Positions 25,031 through 35,703 of a stretch of DNA of 64,000 nucleotides are shown one piece after another. The stretch is from Mycolicibacterium frederiksbergense. GTDB lineage: Bacteria; Actinomycetota; Actinomycetes; Mycobacteriales; Mycobacteriaceae. A program made the position numbers and the translations under genes. Location of the stretch: assembly GCF_029893345.1 (NCBI RefSeq), contig NZ_JARXVE010000002.1, forward strand, positions 744,001-808,000, written 5' to 3'. The notes below the pieces were generated by a model. It was not told where the DNA came from. It was given only the letters and a program-made list of their open reading frames with translations, and made no database searches. Positions within the stretch are counted from its first letter, which is position 1; the number at the start of each line of letters is the position of its first letter.

Positions 25031-27067
25031 ATGCAACCCAGGCAACAGCAGACCGACAATCAATCGTCTTCCTCGCAGTCGTCGCGCAATGGCGCGTCCC
25101 GATTCGGTACCGCTGACTTGCATGGCGGGGTGCTGAACCAAAATGGCCAGGTCCGTGCCGAGGGTGTGGAAGTGCGGGTGCACGGCATCGGAGATCACGC
25201 CACCTACAGCGCGCTGGGGCGACCCATCTACAAGGAACTGGTGGACAGCCGAGTCTGGATCGGCCAGGTGCCGCGACTTCCGGCGCACCCGCTGAGGCTG
25301 GTGAACTGGAGTCGCGCGAACCGCAAACTCACCCGGCACCTCAGTTGGTACCTCGCGTTTCCGTTCACGCTGCTGAACGTGGCGGGGTATATGGAGCCCA
25401 AGGAGAGGGTGCCCCGCTACCTGATGCGTGCCGGGATCGCCGTGGCCAGTGTGGCACTCACCATCTCGATCGCCGCTTGGATCACATTGATTCTCGAAAC
25501 CTGTTGGCAGCGAATGGGACTCGGGGATGACCGACTGACCGCGGTGGTCTTGCAGGCGATTGTGCCCGGGTTGTTCATCGTCCTGATCGCCTACCGAATG
25601 ATCGTTGGCCGGGTGCTGGTCGACCGGGGCGGGGCCTTGATCTCACTGACGTCCATAGTCGCGCTCGTCGGCATGATCCAGATCCTGCACACCAAGCCCG
25701 GATCGAATCACGATTGGTTGCACCGGTACCTGGGTGCCGGCAACACGCTCGACGCAATGACCGCCTTCGAGATCGGTTCCACATCGGTCGTACTGCTGAC
25801 GGCACTCGGATTGTGTGTCCTCGCACTCTGGAGACGGCAGCACGGCGCCCCTTTTGCCGGCGCAGCGGTCCTGCTCGTGCTTGCCGTGTCTCTGCTGCAC
25901 ACGGCCGGTTCGATGCTCCGGTTGTTCGTCGACGGTCTATTCCGCTTCGTGCCGTCTGCCCAGGTCCCGGGCAGACACATCGTGCACGATTCGTACATCC
26001 AGGATGTCCTGCTTCCCGAACCGAGCGGGCTCCGGGGCGAGCGGGTCGCCTATGTAGGCGTGTGGCGGTGGTTCGATCTGACGCCGGTGTTCTTTCTGGC
26101 GATGGTGGCGGTCGTTGCGGTCATCGTCCAGATCGAACTGCACCGGCGGCGCAACGTGCTCTCGAATCCGGCAGACCCGGGGCGGCCGGGTTACCAGGCG
26201 AAGACCCGAACGCACGCGCTGGTCGAGGCGCTGCCGACGATCTTGGCGCCCCCGGTCGCGGTGGCCATCGTCGCCACCGGCGGCGTGTGGATTCTCATGG
26301 GTGTCGCCTTCGCGAAAGCGCAACCCTGGTTCATCGACGACATTCTGATGGTGCTGAACATCGTCACCGCGATCGTGATCCTTCTCGTCATCGTTCGTCG
26401 CCCCGAGAAGCTCGCCGAGCGCCTCCGCACCATCTTCGGGTCGGTTGCCGACATCGCGGGCTTCTGGGCGCCGGACCTGCACCCACTCGCCGGTGCGTCG
26501 TACCGCCGTGCGCTGCTGGCAGGTATCCGCCAATCGATCAACGACCTGATGATGGACTTCCCCAATTGCCCCATCGCTCTGGTCGGGCACAGCCAGGGCT
26601 CGGTGGTGTGCGCATGGTTCGTCCGCGGCGGGCATTGGACCGAGCAGCCAACGGAAGGCCGATCGGACCGCCGCGCGGTTCACGACAACCTGCACCGGAC
26701 CGGCCTGGTCACCCGCTCGGACCGCATTGCGCTCTACACCTGTGGGTCGCCGTTGTCCACGCTGTACAAGACGTTCTTTCCCCGTTATTTCGACGATGCC
26801 TTCTTCACCGAGACACTGGCCATGACGTACAAGGGCGCCTGGTGGCGAAACTACTGGCGCAAGACCGATCCGATCGGATCGGAACTGCCGATCCGCCGCC
26901 CAGGCGACAACATCGACGTCACGGAACGAGTGTGCGATGAGACGGTCGGTCACGGTGAGTACTGGCGAGAAGATCGGCTGCGCAATGGCATCACAAAATT
27001 CTTCGACAACACCGTCGTCAAGAATCGTCAGCTCAGCGGGAACCGTAGTTTCGCAACGGCGATCTGA
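25031..27067 (+). CDS. Unrecognised 8-TM membrane protein with lipase-like GHSQG motif
   Basis: A 678-residue protein I cannot assign to a named family. The N-terminal soluble part has a strand plus VHGIGDH, resembling the HG oxyanion motif of alpha/beta hydrolases. About eight hydrophobic segments follow (for example AGIAVASVALTISIAAWITL, AVVLQAIVPGLFIVLIAY, FAGAAVLLVLAVSLLHTAG, NIVTAIVILLVIV). The C-terminal soluble part contains IALVGHSQGSVVCAW, a G-x-S-x-G elbow, and later IALYTCGSPLSTLYKTFFPRYF as in lipases. The membrane domain thus seems inserted within or beside a hydrolase fold. ATG at 25031 was chosen because AAGGG lies eight bases upstream; 24929 is possible. The end overlaps the convergent baeRF gene by 40 bases. 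Confidence 0.68.
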   Translation: MQPRQQQTDNQSSSSQSSRNGASRFGTADLHGGVLNQNGQVRAEGVEVRVHGIGDHATYSALGRPIYKELVDSRVWIGQVPRLPAHPLRLVNWSRANRKLTRHLSWYLAFPFTLLNVAGYMEPKERVPRYLMRAGIAVASVALTISIAAWITLILETCWQRMGLGDDRLTAVVLQAIVPGLFIVLIAYRMIVGRVLVDRGGALISLTSIVALVGMIQILHTKPGSNHDWLHRYLGAGNTLDAMTAFEIGSTSVVLLTALGLCVLALWRRQHGAPFAGAAVLLVLAVSLLHTAGSMLRLFVDGLFRFVPSAQVPGRHIVHDSYIQDVLLPEPSGLRGERVAYVGVWRWFDLTPVFFLAMVAVVAVIVQIELHRRRNVLSNPADPGRPGYQAKTRTHALVEALPTILAPPVAVAIVATGGVWILMGVAFAKAQPWFIDDILMVLNIVTAIVILLVIVRRPEKLAERLRTIFGSVADIAGFWAPDLHPLAGASYRRALLAGIRQSINDLMMDFPNCPIALVGHSQGSVVCAWFVRGGHWTEQPTEGRSDRRAVHDNLHRTGLVTRSDRIALYTCGSPLSTLYKTFFPRYFDDAFFTETLAMTYKGAWWRNYWRKTDPIGSELPIRRPGDNIDVTERVCDETVGHGEYWREDRLRNGITKFFDNTVVKNRQLSGNRSFATAI

Positions 27068-28152
27068 TTCCAGATCCCTGCGGTGATCTCGTCGGGTCGC
27101 ACCGCGATCGCTTCACCACTGTTGTCGAGGACCATCAGCGCGATGGCCGACAGCAGGTCATATCCGGAGTCGTCATAGTGCAGCGCCCCGGTGCCGGACT
27201 CGATCCGGCCCAGGACGTCGACGGTGAAGTTGTACACCAGGGTGTCCACCGCGCCCGCGGCCGCGGCGCGGGCGATGTCGCCCAGATCGGTGGCCACCAA
27301 CCCCTTGCTGAGGTCATTGCCCAGCTCCTCGACCCACGCGCTGGCCTTCTCGGCGTTCAGGGCGGGCAGCGACTCGCGGATGGCGCCGTCGATCTGATCG
27401 GGCCGCAGCTCGTCTGCCGCACCGGGGACCGCCACGATCCGACGCTTATGGTCGGCGCCGCGGTACATGTCGAGCAATGGATCGGTCGCGAACAGATACA
27501 GCGGCCGCGTCGCCGAGGGATCCAGCTGGCCCAGTTCCGAGTCCACCGCCTCGGCGACCCGTTTGGCGTACCGCTCCAGCAGCACCTTCTTGCCCTCATC
27601 GCCGACCAGACGGCGGACGTGGTCGCGGTCGCGCACGGTGGCGCGGTTGGTCGCTTCGGCGACATCGACGGCGTACTCGCCGGTGAGTTCGAACTCCTCG
27701 GCGCGGGTGCTGGCGGTGGCCCGCCACAGGTTCCAGCCGTCGGCCGAGAGTGTCAGCGCGTAGGCCTCCTGCGGTGTGGTGACCGCCCGCACCAGCTGAC
27801 CGATGTCGAAATAGCTACCCACCTGCAGCTGATTCTCCAGGGCATTGGGCAGGACGTAGACCTCGTGGAAGTCGTCGGCGATGAAAATGGCCACCGAGCG
27901 GGACAGGCTCAGCCACAGGTCCGATGCCGCGATCTCGGCCCAGCGCGCCCGCAGCTGTTCCTCCACGGCATGCCGCGCGCCGGAGTCGCGGATCGAGCGC
28001 AGGGCCCGGTCCACCGCGCTCTTCGCGGTCAACACGCTCTTCTCCCGTTCGTCGGGTCCAGGCGCGGTTTCCGCGTACACCGTGATGGCGTTCTGGTGGG
28101 GTTCGCCGAGACGGAGCAGGTCGGCAACATCGGGCAGCTCATATCGGGTCAT
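27028..28152 (-). CDS. Bacterial archaeo-eukaryotic release-factor-family (baeRF) protein
   Basis: A 374-residue protein that fits the bacterial baeRF families, probably family 11. The opening [34 protein letters not shown] resembles their N-terminal domain. [31 protein letters not shown], and [26 protein letters not shown] fit eRF1-like domains 2 and 3. The signature GGQ of true peptide-release factors was not seen, so a release activity is doubtful. An AAAGGA ribosome site sits before the ATG at 28152. It is divergent from pafA. Biological role is unproven for the whole group. Confidence 0.7.
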   Translation of the reverse strand: MTRYELPDVADLLRLGEPHQNAITVYAETAPGPDEREKSVLTAKSAVDRALRSIRDSGARHAVEEQLRARWAEIAASDLWLSLSRSVAIFIADDFHEVYVLPNALENQLQVGSYFDIGQLVRAVTTPQEAYALTLSADGWNLWRATASTRAEEFELTGEYAVDVAEATNRATVRDRDHVRRLVGDEGKKVLLERYAKRVAEAVDSELGQLDPSATRPLYLFATDPLLDMYRGADHKRRIVAVPGAADELRPDQIDGAIRESLPALNAEKASAWVEELGNDLSKGLVATDLGDIARAAAAGAVDTLVYNFTVDVLGRIESGTGALHYDDSGYDLLSAIALMVLDNSGEAIAVRPDEITAGIWNQIAVAKLRFPLS

Positions 28153-28297
28153 CAGCGGTCCTTTGGCTGGGCTCGTCTTCAACCATAGGCCGGTGACCGT
28201 TGTTGACCAGGGGGAAAAGACCGCAACGGATCGGTTGATCGCGAACACGACGCCGCTTGGCCTCCGTTACCGTGAGCCACCCCGTAAGCTCGATGTC

Positions 28298-29656
28298 GTG
28301 CAGCGACGAATCATGGGCATCGAGACGGAATTCGGTGTGACCTGCACGTTCCATGGCCATCGCCGGCTCAGTCCCGACGAGGTCGCCCGCTATCTGTTCC
28401 GGCGGGTGGTGTCGTGGGGCCGCAGTTCCAACGTGTTCCTCCGCAACGGAGCCCGGTTGTACCTCGACGTGGGGTCGCATCCGGAGTACGCCACGGCCGA
28501 GTGCGACAACCTGACCCAGCTGGTCACCCACGACCGCGCCGGTGAGCGCGTGCTGGAGGATCTGCTGATCGACGCCGAGCAGCGGCTGGCCGACGAGGGC
28601 ATCGGCGGCGATATCTATCTGTTCAAGAACAACACCGATTCGGCGGGCAACTCCTACGGCTGCCACGAGAACTACCTGATCGTGCGGGCCGGCGAGTTCT
28701 CCCGGATCTCCGACGTGCTGCTGCCGTTCCTGGTCACCCGCCAGCTGATCTGCGGCGCGGGCAAGGTGCTGCAGACGCCCAAGGCCGCCACCTACTGCCT
28801 GAGTCAGCGCGCCGAACACATCTGGGAGGGCGTTTCCAGCGCCACCACCAGGTCCCGCCCCATCATCAACACCCGCGACGAGCCGCACGCCGACGCCGAG
28901 AAGTACCGCCGGCTGCACGTCATCGTCGGCGACTCCAACATGTCCGAATCCACCACGATGCTCAAGGTGGGCACCGCGTCGCTGGTGTTGGAGATGATCG
29001 AGGCCGGGATCCCGTTCCGCGATTTTTCCCTGGACAACCCGATCCGGGCGATCCGCGAGGTCAGCCACGACCTGACCGGTCGGCGCGCGGTGCGTCTGGC
29101 CGGCGGGCGGCAGGCCAGCGCCCTGGATATCCAGCGCGAGTACTACAGCCGGGCCGTGGAATACCTGCAAACCCGCGAACCCAGCACCCAGATCGAGCAG
29201 GTGGTCGATCTATGGGGCCGCCAGCTCGACGCCGTCGAGAGCCAGGACTTCGCCAAGGTCGACACCGAGATCGACTGGGTGATCAAGCGAAAGCTGTTCC
29301 AGCGCTATCAGGATCGCTACAACATGGAGTTGTCCGACCCGAAGATCAGCCAACTCGACCTCGCTTACCACGACATCAAGCGCGGTCGCGGCGTGTTCGA
29401 TCTGTTGCAGCGCAAGGGGTTGGCCGCCCGGATCACCACCGATGAGGAGATCGACGCCGCGGTCAACACCCCGCCGCAGACCACCCGGGCCAAGCTGCGC
29501 GGCGAGTTCATCAGCGCCGCGCAGGAAGCCGGGCGGGACTTCACCGTGGACTGGGTGCATCTCAAGCTCAACGACCAGGCGCAGCGCACCGTGCTGTGCA
29601 AGGATCCGTTCCGGTCGGTCGACGAGCGAGTCAAGCGCCTGATCGCGAGTATGTGA
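28298..29656 (+). CDS. pafA: Pup-protein ligase PafA
   Basis: PafA uses ATP to join deamidated Pup to lysines of target proteins. The 452 residues are nearly the M. tuberculosis sequence from memory, from [20 protein letters not shown] to VKRLIASM. The nucleotide-binding glutamates are in [24 protein letters not shown] supplies the catalytic Asp region, and [19 protein letters not shown] is shared with Dop. The GTG at 28298 gives exactly the expected length, although the frame stays open upstream. pafB begins 17 bases after its stop. Confidence 0.97.
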   Translation: MQRRIMGIETEFGVTCTFHGHRRLSPDEVARYLFRRVVSWGRSSNVFLRNGARLYLDVGSHPEYATAECDNLTQLVTHDRAGERVLEDLLIDAEQRLADEGIGGDIYLFKNNTDSAGNSYGCHENYLIVRAGEFSRISDVLLPFLVTRQLICGAGKVLQTPKAATYCLSQRAEHIWEGVSSATTRSRPIINTRDEPHADAEKYRRLHVIVGDSNMSESTTMLKVGTASLVLEMIEAGIPFRDFSLDNPIRAIREVSHDLTGRRAVRLAGGRQASALDIQREYYSRAVEYLQTREPSTQIEQVVDLWGRQLDAVESQDFAKVDTEIDWVIKRKLFQRYQDRYNMELSDPKISQLDLAYHDIKRGRGVFDLLQRKGLAARITTDEEIDAAVNTPPQTTRAKLRGEFISAAQEAGRDFTVDWVHLKLNDQAQRTVLCKDPFRSVDERVKRLIASM

Positions 29657-29672
29657 GCCTTAAGCTCATAGC

Positions 29673-30665
29673 GTGGCGGTATCCAAAGTCGAGCGGTTGA
29701 TGAACCTTGTCATCGCCCTGCTGTCCACCCGGTCGTTTCTGCCTGCCGACAAGATCCGCGCCAGCGTCGCCGGATATGCCGACAGTCCCAGTGACGAAGC
29801 GTTCTCGCGGATGTTCGAGCGTGACAAGAACGAACTGCGTGATCTGGGCATCCCGTTGGAGACGGGTCGGGTGTCGAAATTCGATCCCACCGAGGGTTAC
29901 CGGATCAACCGTGACTCCTACGCATTGCCGCCGGTGCAGTTGACCGCGGACGAGGCTGCCGCGGTCGCCGTGGCCACCCAGCTGTGGCAGTCGCCGGAAC
30001 TGGTCACCGCGACCCAGGGCGCGCTGCTGAAGCTGCGGGCCGCCGGTGTGGACGTCGACGCCGACGGGGCCGGCGTGGCCATCGCTTCGACCGCGACGCT
30101 TCCCGGACTGCGCGGCTCGGAGGAGGTGCTGCGAATCGTGTTGTCCGCGATCGATTCCGGGCATGCGGTGCGTTTTCGGCACCGGGCGTCGCGTACCGCC
30201 GGCTACACCACCCGCACCGTCGAGCCCTGGGGCGTCGTCACCCATCGCGGCCGGTGGTATCTGGTCGGACACGACCGCGACCGTGCCGACACCCGCACCT
30301 TCCGGCTCTCGCGCATCGACTCCGACGTCAGTACCGTCGGGCCCGCCGGTGCCGTGGCCAAGCCCGAGGGGGTGAACCTGCGCGAGATCGTCGGGCGGGT
30401 AGTGGCCGAATTGCCCACTGGCGAGCAGGCCCGGGTGTGGATCGCCGGCGGTCGTGCGACCGCGTTGCGCCGCCAGGCCCTGGCGGCAGCGCCCCGCACC
30501 CTGGGCGGACGGGCAGGGGAGGAGATCACCGTCGACATCGGGATGTCGGACCGGCTGGCCCGCGAGATCGCCAGCTACGGCGCCGACGCCGTGGCGCTGG
30601 AACCCCAATCGCTGCGCGAGGACGTGCTGGGCCGGTTGCGGGAGCAGGCGGGAGTTCACACGTGA
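29673..30665 (+). CDS. pafB: WYL-domain regulator PafB
   Basis: PafB pairs with PafC to activate the LexA-independent DNA-damage response in mycobacteria. The 330-residue protein has an N-terminal winged-helix domain (VERLMNLVIALLSTRSFLPADKIRA, then DSPSDEAFSRMFERDKNELRDLGI). A central WYL domain with VRFRHRASRTAGYTTRTVEPWGVVTHRGRWYLVGHDR follows, and then a C-terminal WCX extension. The start is GTG. Its stop overlaps the pafC GTG by four bases. Position in the pafABC operon matches M. tuberculosis. Confidence 0.95.
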   Translation: MAVSKVERLMNLVIALLSTRSFLPADKIRASVAGYADSPSDEAFSRMFERDKNELRDLGIPLETGRVSKFDPTEGYRINRDSYALPPVQLTADEAAAVAVATQLWQSPELVTATQGALLKLRAAGVDVDADGAGVAIASTATLPGLRGSEEVLRIVLSAIDSGHAVRFRHRASRTAGYTTRTVEPWGVVTHRGRWYLVGHDRDRADTRTFRLSRIDSDVSTVGPAGAVAKPEGVNLREIVGRVVAELPTGEQARVWIAGGRATALRRQALAAAPRTLGGRAGEEITVDIGMSDRLAREIASYGADAVALEPQSLREDVLGRLREQAGVHT

Positions 30666-31630
30666 GCAGTCAGGTGTCGAACCGGCTGGTCCGGCTGCTC
30701 AACATGGTCCCGTACTTTCAGGCCAATCCGAAGGTGACCCGGGCGCAGGCCGCCGCGGCCCTCGGCGTGTCAGGCAAGCAGCTCGACGCCGACCTGGACC
30801 AGCTGTGGATGTGCGGCCTGCCCGGGTACAGCCCCGGTGACCTGATCGACTTCGACTTTGTCGGAGACACCGTCGAGGTGACGTTCTCCGCCGGCGTCGA
30901 CCATCCGCTGCGGTTGACCTCGACCGAGGCCACCGGCGTCCTGGTGGCGTTGCGCGCCCTGGTCGACGTGCCCGGCATGGTCGACCCCGAGGCCGCGCGC
31001 AGCGCGATCGCGAAGGTGGAATCTGCCGCGGGCAGCCAGCGCGCCGCCGTCGAGGAATCCACGCCCGCCGAGACCGATGCCGCCGGCGCGGTCCGCGCCG
31101 CGGTGCGCGACGGCCGTGCGGTCACCTTGGAGTACTACTCGGCATCGCGGGATTCGCTCACCACCCGCACCGTCGACCCGATTCGGGTGGCGCTGATCGG
31201 CGACACCAGTTACCTGGAGGCCTGGTGCCGCAGCGCCGAGGCGGTGCGACTGTTCCGGTTCGACCGCATCGTGGCAGCAGACCTGCTCGACGACGCGGCG
31301 GCGCCGCCCCCACCTGCGGTGCAGGCCGGTCCGGACACCTCGCTGTTCGATCCCGACACCGCCGACCCGTCGCTGCCGTCGGCAACCCTGCGAATCGACC
31401 CGTCGGCGTCGTGGATGTTCGACTACTACCCCCTGCGGATCACCCGCGAGCTGCCCGACGGGGCCTGCGAAGCGGTGATGACGTACGCCTCCGAAGAGTG
31501 GATGGCCCGGTTCGTCCTCGGATTCGGCTCGGCGGTCCGGGTGTTGGCCCCGCAGCCCCTGGCCCAGCGGGTGCAGCAGGCCGCCGCGGCGGCGCTGCAC
31601 GCATACGACGCCGACGATGCGCGCGGGTAG
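30662..31630 (+). CDS. pafC: WYL-domain regulator PafC
   Basis: Partner of PafB in the DNA-damage transcription activator. The 322-residue protein starts with a helix-turn-helix (SNRLVRLLNMVPYFQANPKVTRAQAAAALGVSGKQL). A WYL core follows containing VTLEYYSASRDSLTTRTVDPIRVALIGDTSYLEAWC and VRLFRFDRI. The C-terminal WCX part ends with VRVLAPQPLAQRVQQAAAAAL. The GTG at 30662 is set by its GTGA overlap with pafB and by the expected length. A 20-residue Pro/Asp-rich linker separates the WYL and WCX parts. Confidence 0.95.
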   Translation: MSSQVSNRLVRLLNMVPYFQANPKVTRAQAAAALGVSGKQLDADLDQLWMCGLPGYSPGDLIDFDFVGDTVEVTFSAGVDHPLRLTSTEATGVLVALRALVDVPGMVDPEAARSAIAKVESAAGSQRAAVEESTPAETDAAGAVRAAVRDGRAVTLEYYSASRDSLTTRTVDPIRVALIGDTSYLEAWCRSAEAVRLFRFDRIVAADLLDDAAAPPPPAVQAGPDTSLFDPDTADPSLPSATLRIDPSASWMFDYYPLRITRELPDGACEAVMTYASEEWMARFVLGFGSAVRVLAPQPLAQRVQQAAAAALHAYDADDARG

Positions 31631-31660
31631 ACTCAGCACCGACGTCTGGAGGTAATCAAA

Positions 31661-31900
31661 TTGGGTGGTCTACAACCCTGGCACTGGATCATTGTCATCG
31701 CGGTTTTCGTGCTGCTCTTCGGCGCCAAGAAGCTGCCGGATGCGGCCCGTTCGCTGGGCAAGTCGATGCGGATCTTCAAATCCGAGATCAAGGAGATGCA
31801 ATCCGATTCTTCGGCGGACGCCCCGCCGGCGAAGCCGATTACCTCCGAGCGCGTCGAGGAGCCTGCACCCGAGCAGTCCCCGGACCGCCACACGGCCTGA
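31661..31900 (+). CDS. tatA: Twin-arginine translocase subunit TatA
   Basis: Pore-forming subunit for export of folded proteins. The 79 residues show one N-terminal membrane helix ([26 protein letters not shown]). The FGxKKLP hinge and amphipathic helix are followed by a disordered tail rich in Pro, Glu and Ser. The start is TTG with a CTGGAGG ribosome site ten bases upstream, matching the position in M. tuberculosis TatA. It precedes tatC by 77 bases, so the two would form the minimal Tat core; tatB is elsewhere. Confidence 0.95.
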   Translation: MGGLQPWHWIIVIAVFVLLFGAKKLPDAARSLGKSMRIFKSEIKEMQSDSSADAPPAKPITSERVEEPAPEQSPDRHTA

Positions 31901-31977
31901 TTGGTCTGCGAACCAGATCGCGGTCATCGCCCCGCGGTGACACAGCACGTCTGGAACCAGGCTCCTAGAACACGCCC

Positions 31978-32931
31978 GTGACCTCAGGATTCTTCAAAAA
32001 GCTCGATCCCCGTCAACGCCGTTCGCGGGTGAACCCCGACGGCACGATGTCGTTGGTCGACCACCTCCACGAGCTGCGCAGTCGACTGCTGCTCGCGGCG
32101 GCCGCCATCGTGGTCACCACAATCTTCGGATTCATGTGGTACACCCACGGTTTCTTCGGCATGCCCAGCCTGGGGGAATGGCTGCGCGGTCCCTACTGTG
32201 CGCTGCCGCCGTCGGCACGTGCGGCGCTCGCCCCCGACGGCGAGTGCCGCCTGCTGGCCACGGCCCCGTTCGACCAGTTCATGCTGCGCTTGAAGGTGGC
32301 CTTGGCGGCCGGTACGGTGCTGGCCTGCCCGGTGTGGCTCTACCAGTTGTGGGCGTTCATCACCCCGGGTCTGTACAAGAAGGAGCGACGGTTCGCGTTG
32401 GCGTTCGTCAGCTTCGGCGCCATCTTGTTCGTCACCGGCGCCGTGTTGGCCTACGTGGTGCTGGCCAAAGCCTTGAGCTTCCTGCTTACCGTCGGCAGCG
32501 ACGTGCAGATCACCGCGCTGTCGGGCGATCAGTACTTCGGTTTCCTGATCAACCTGCTGCTGGTGTTCGGCATCAGTTTCGAGTTCCCGCTGCTGATCAT
32601 CATGCTCAACCTGGTGGGTCTGCTCACCTACGAGCGGCTCAAGGCGTGGCGGCGCGGATTGATCTTCGGTCTGTTCGTGTTCGCGGCGTTCGCCACCCCC
32701 GGCTCGGATCCGTTCTCCATGCTGGCGCTGTCCTGCGCGCTGACCGTGCTGCTGGAGTTCGCCATCCAGATCGCGCGAATCCACGACAGGCGCAAGGCCC
32801 GGCGAGAGGCGCTGGAAGAGGTACCCGAGGACCAGGCCGCACCGATCCCGACGGTGGAACCGATCGGGCCGCCCACACCCGTCTCTGAACAGGTTTCGGC
32901 GCGGTTCGATATCGACGACGATGCCACCTGA
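31978..32931 (+). CDS. tatC: Twin-arginine translocase subunit TatC
   Basis: Receptor subunit that reads the twin-arginine signal peptide. The 317-residue protein has the TatC N-terminal motif [25 protein letters not shown] and six membrane helices. It has the conserved [23 protein letters not shown] segment and the [33 protein letters not shown] block. The C-terminal tail beyond about residue 265 is longer than in Escherichia coli, as usual for actinobacteria, and rich in Glu and Pro. Start is GTG. The last 11 bases overlap helY. Confidence 0.96.
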   Translation: MTSGFFKKLDPRQRRSRVNPDGTMSLVDHLHELRSRLLLAAAAIVVTTIFGFMWYTHGFFGMPSLGEWLRGPYCALPPSARAALAPDGECRLLATAPFDQFMLRLKVALAAGTVLACPVWLYQLWAFITPGLYKKERRFALAFVSFGAILFVTGAVLAYVVLAKALSFLLTVGSDVQITALSGDQYFGFLINLLLVFGISFEFPLLIIMLNLVGLLTYERLKAWRRGLIFGLFVFAAFATPGSDPFSMLALSCALTVLLEFAIQIARIHDRRKARREALEEVPEDQAAPIPTVEPIGPPTPVSEQVSARFDIDDDAT

Positions 32932-35665
32932 GTCGGGTGGCCAGTCCGGCGTTGAACTGACCCATTTCATCGCCGAGTTGCCCTTCGTCCTCGACGATTT
33001 TCAGCTGCGCGCCTGCCGCGCCCTGGAGGCCGGTCACGGTGTCTTGGTGTGCGCGCCCACCGGGGCGGGCAAGACCGTGGTCGGCGAGTTCGCCGTGCAC
33101 CTGGCGCTGGCCGCCGGGGGCAAATGCTTCTACACCACACCGATCAAGGCGCTGAGCAACCAGAAGCACAACGATCTGGTGGCCCGGTACGGCGCGGACA
33201 AGATCGGGTTGCTCACCGGCGACCAGTCCATCAACGGCGGTGCCGACGTGGTGGTGATGACCACCGAAGTGCTTCGCAACATGCTGTACGCGAACTCGCC
33301 TGCGCTGCACGGGCTTTCCTACGTCGTGATGGACGAAGTGCACTTCCTGGCCGACCGGATGCGCGGCGCCGTGTGGGAGGAAGTCATCCTGCACCTGCCC
33401 GAGGATGTGCTGCTGGTCAGCCTGTCGGCGACAGTCAGCAATGCCGAGGAGTTCGGTGGCTGGATCCAGACCGTGCGCGGAGACACCACGGTTGTCGTCG
33501 ATGAGCTGCGGCCGGTCCCACTGTCACAGCACATGCTGGTCGGCCGGCGGCTGTTCGATCTGTTCGAGGGCACCGACAGCACGCTCGTCGGCCCGGATCT
33601 GTTGCGCCACATCAGCCACCGCCGCGAGGCCGACCGGCTGGCCGACTGGCAGCCGTATGGACGCGGGCGGGGCCGTCCGCAGCTGTACCGGCCGCCCAGC
33701 CGCCCCGATGTCATCGGCACCCTCGACGCCGCCGGGCTGCTGCCGGCCATCACCTTCGTGTTCTCCCGGGCCGGGTGCGACGCCGCGGTCAAACAATGCC
33801 TGCGGGCGCCGCTGCGACTGACCACCGATGAGGAACGCAGCCGGATCGCGGCGGTCATCGACCGGCGCTGTGCCGACCTGAACGAGTCCGATCTGATCGT
33901 GCTGGACTACCACGAATGGCGCGAAGGCCTGCTGCGCGGTCTGGCCGCCCACCACGCCGGCATGCTGCCCATCTTCCGCCACACCGTTGAGGAGTTGTTC
34001 ACCGCGGGCCTGGTCAAGGCGGTGTTCGCCACCGAAACCCTGGCACTGGGGATCAACATGCCGGCCCGCACCGTGGTGCTCGAGCGGTTGGTGAAATTCA
34101 ACGGCGAACAGCATCTTCCGTTGACGCCGGGGGAGTACACCCAGCTGACCGGACGGGCCGGGCGCCGCGGCATCGACGTCGAAGGCCATGCCGTGGTGTT
34201 GTGGCGTCCCGACGACAGCACCGCCGAACCCGCCGAGGTCGCCGGCTTGGCTTCGACCCGAACTTTCCCGCTGCGGAGCTCATTCGCGCCGAGCTACAAC
34301 ATGACCATCAACCTGGTGCAGCAGATGGGACCGGAGCAGGCCCACAAACTGCTGGAGCGGTCCTTCGCCCAGTACCAGGCAGACCGGTCGGTGGTCGGGT
34401 TGGTGCGTGGTGTCGCGCGCGGCGAGCAGATGCTCGAGGAGCTGGCCGCCGAACTCGGCGGACCAGACGCACCGATTCTGGATTACGCCCGGCTGCGGGC
34501 CAAGATCGCTGAACGCGAGCGTGCGCAATCGCGGGCGTCGCGGCTGCAACGGCGCAGGGCCGCCACCGATGCACTGGCCGCGCTGCGCCGGGGCGACATC
34601 ATCACTATCACGCACGGCCGCCGCGGCGGCCTGGCCGTGGTGCTGGAACCCGCCGAGCGCGACAGCGACGACCCGAGGCCGTTGGTGCTGACCGAGCACC
34701 GTTGGGCCGGGCGGATTTCGTCGGCCGACTACTCCGGCGCATCGGCTCCGCTGGGCGCGATGGCGTTGCCCAAGCGGGTCGAGCATCGTCAGCCGCGGGT
34801 GCGTCGCGATCTGGCGTCGGCCCTGCGGTCGGCGGCGGCCGGACTGTCGGTGCCCTCGGCCCGGTCGGCCCGGCGTGGCGCTGCCTCCGAACGCGACGTC
34901 GATCCCGAACTGGCCGGCCTGCGTGACCAGCTGCGCCACCACCCGGGGCATCAACTACCGGACCGCGAAGCCCAGGTCCGGATCGCCGAGCGCTACCTGC
35001 GAATCGAACGCGACAACGCCCAGATTCGGCAGAAGGTGGCCGCGGCGACGAACTCACTGGCCCGTACCTTCGACCGGATCGTGGCGCTGCTGCGCGAGCG
35101 TGGGTTCATCGCTGCCGGTTCCGGCGAACCGAAGGTCACCGACGCCGGTCGGCTGTTGGCCCGGATTTACAGCGAGAGCGACCTGCTGGTGGCCGAATGT
35201 CTGCGCGGTGGGCTGTGGGACGGTCTGCAGTCGGCCGAACTGGCCGCGGTGATCTCGGCCGTGCTGTACGAGTCGCGGGGGGACACCGCCGGCGGTTCGG
35301 TGGGCGTCGATATTCCGACGGCCGGCCTGCGCCGGGCGCTGGCCGAGACGCGGCGGATGTCGGCCGATCTGCGCGGCGACGAGCAACGCCATCGCATCGC
35401 CCCGAGCCGCGAGCCCGACGAAGGATTCGTCACCGCGGTGTATCGATGGGCCACCACCGGTGACCTGGCCACCGCGCTGGCCGCCTCGGATCTGAACGGT
35501 TCGGGCTCGGCGTTGTCGGCGGGGGACTTCGTGCGGTGGTGCCGCCAGGTGCTCGATCTACTCGACCAGGTGCGCATTGCCGCGCCCACGCCGGCGCTAC
35601 GTAATACCGCGAAACGTGCCGTCAACGACGTTCGGCGCGGCGTTGTTGCTGTTGATGCGGGGTAA
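32921..35665 (+). CDS. helY: Ski2-like DEVH-box RNA helicase HelY
   Basis: A superfamily 2 helicase of the Ski2/Mtr4 type, 914 residues. Walker A APTGAGKT begins at residue 45, and the DEVH box starts at residue 138 in [15 protein letters not shown]. Motif III ([15 protein letters not shown]), and motifs V and VI ([17 protein letters not shown] and [12 protein letters not shown]), complete the core. The C-terminal half carries the DSHCT-like domain ([31 protein letters not shown]). Likely works in RNA turnover. It overlaps tatC in the same operon, as in M. tuberculosis. Confidence 0.95.
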   Translation: MPPESGGQSGVELTHFIAELPFVLDDFQLRACRALEAGHGVLVCAPTGAGKTVVGEFAVHLALAAGGKCFYTTPIKALSNQKHNDLVARYGADKIGLLTGDQSINGGADVVVMTTEVLRNMLYANSPALHGLSYVVMDEVHFLADRMRGAVWEEVILHLPEDVLLVSLSATVSNAEEFGGWIQTVRGDTTVVVDELRPVPLSQHMLVGRRLFDLFEGTDSTLVGPDLLRHISHRREADRLADWQPYGRGRGRPQLYRPPSRPDVIGTLDAAGLLPAITFVFSRAGCDAAVKQCLRAPLRLTTDEERSRIAAVIDRRCADLNESDLIVLDYHEWREGLLRGLAAHHAGMLPIFRHTVEELFTAGLVKAVFATETLALGINMPARTVVLERLVKFNGEQHLPLTPGEYTQLTGRAGRRGIDVEGHAVVLWRPDDSTAEPAEVAGLASTRTFPLRSSFAPSYNMTINLVQQMGPEQAHKLLERSFAQYQADRSVVGLVRGVARGEQMLEELAAELGGPDAPILDYARLRAKIAERERAQSRASRLQRRRAATDALAALRRGDIITITHGRRGGLAVVLEPAERDSDDPRPLVLTEHRWAGRISSADYSGASAPLGAMALPKRVEHRQPRVRRDLASALRSAAAGLSVPSARSARRGAASERDVDPELAGLRDQLRHHPGHQLPDREAQVRIAERYLRIERDNAQIRQKVAAATNSLARTFDRIVALLRERGFIAAGSGEPKVTDAGRLLARIYSESDLLVAECLRGGLWDGLQSAELAAVISAVLYESRGDTAGGSVGVDIPTAGLRRALAETRRMSADLRGDEQRHRIAPSREPDEGFVTAVYRWATTGDLATALAASDLNGSGSALSAGDFVRWCRQVLDLLDQVRIAAPTPALRNTAKRAVNDVRRGVVAVDAG

Positions 35666-35703
35666 GGTGTGGCAGGCGTTACCGAACAGGATCAAGGAGA
35701 ATC

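Noticed and set aside
28153..28297. Longer pafA protein starting upstream at 27881
   Set aside because: The open frame runs back through the baeRF gene, but the GTG at 28298 gives exactly the 452 residues expected for PafA.
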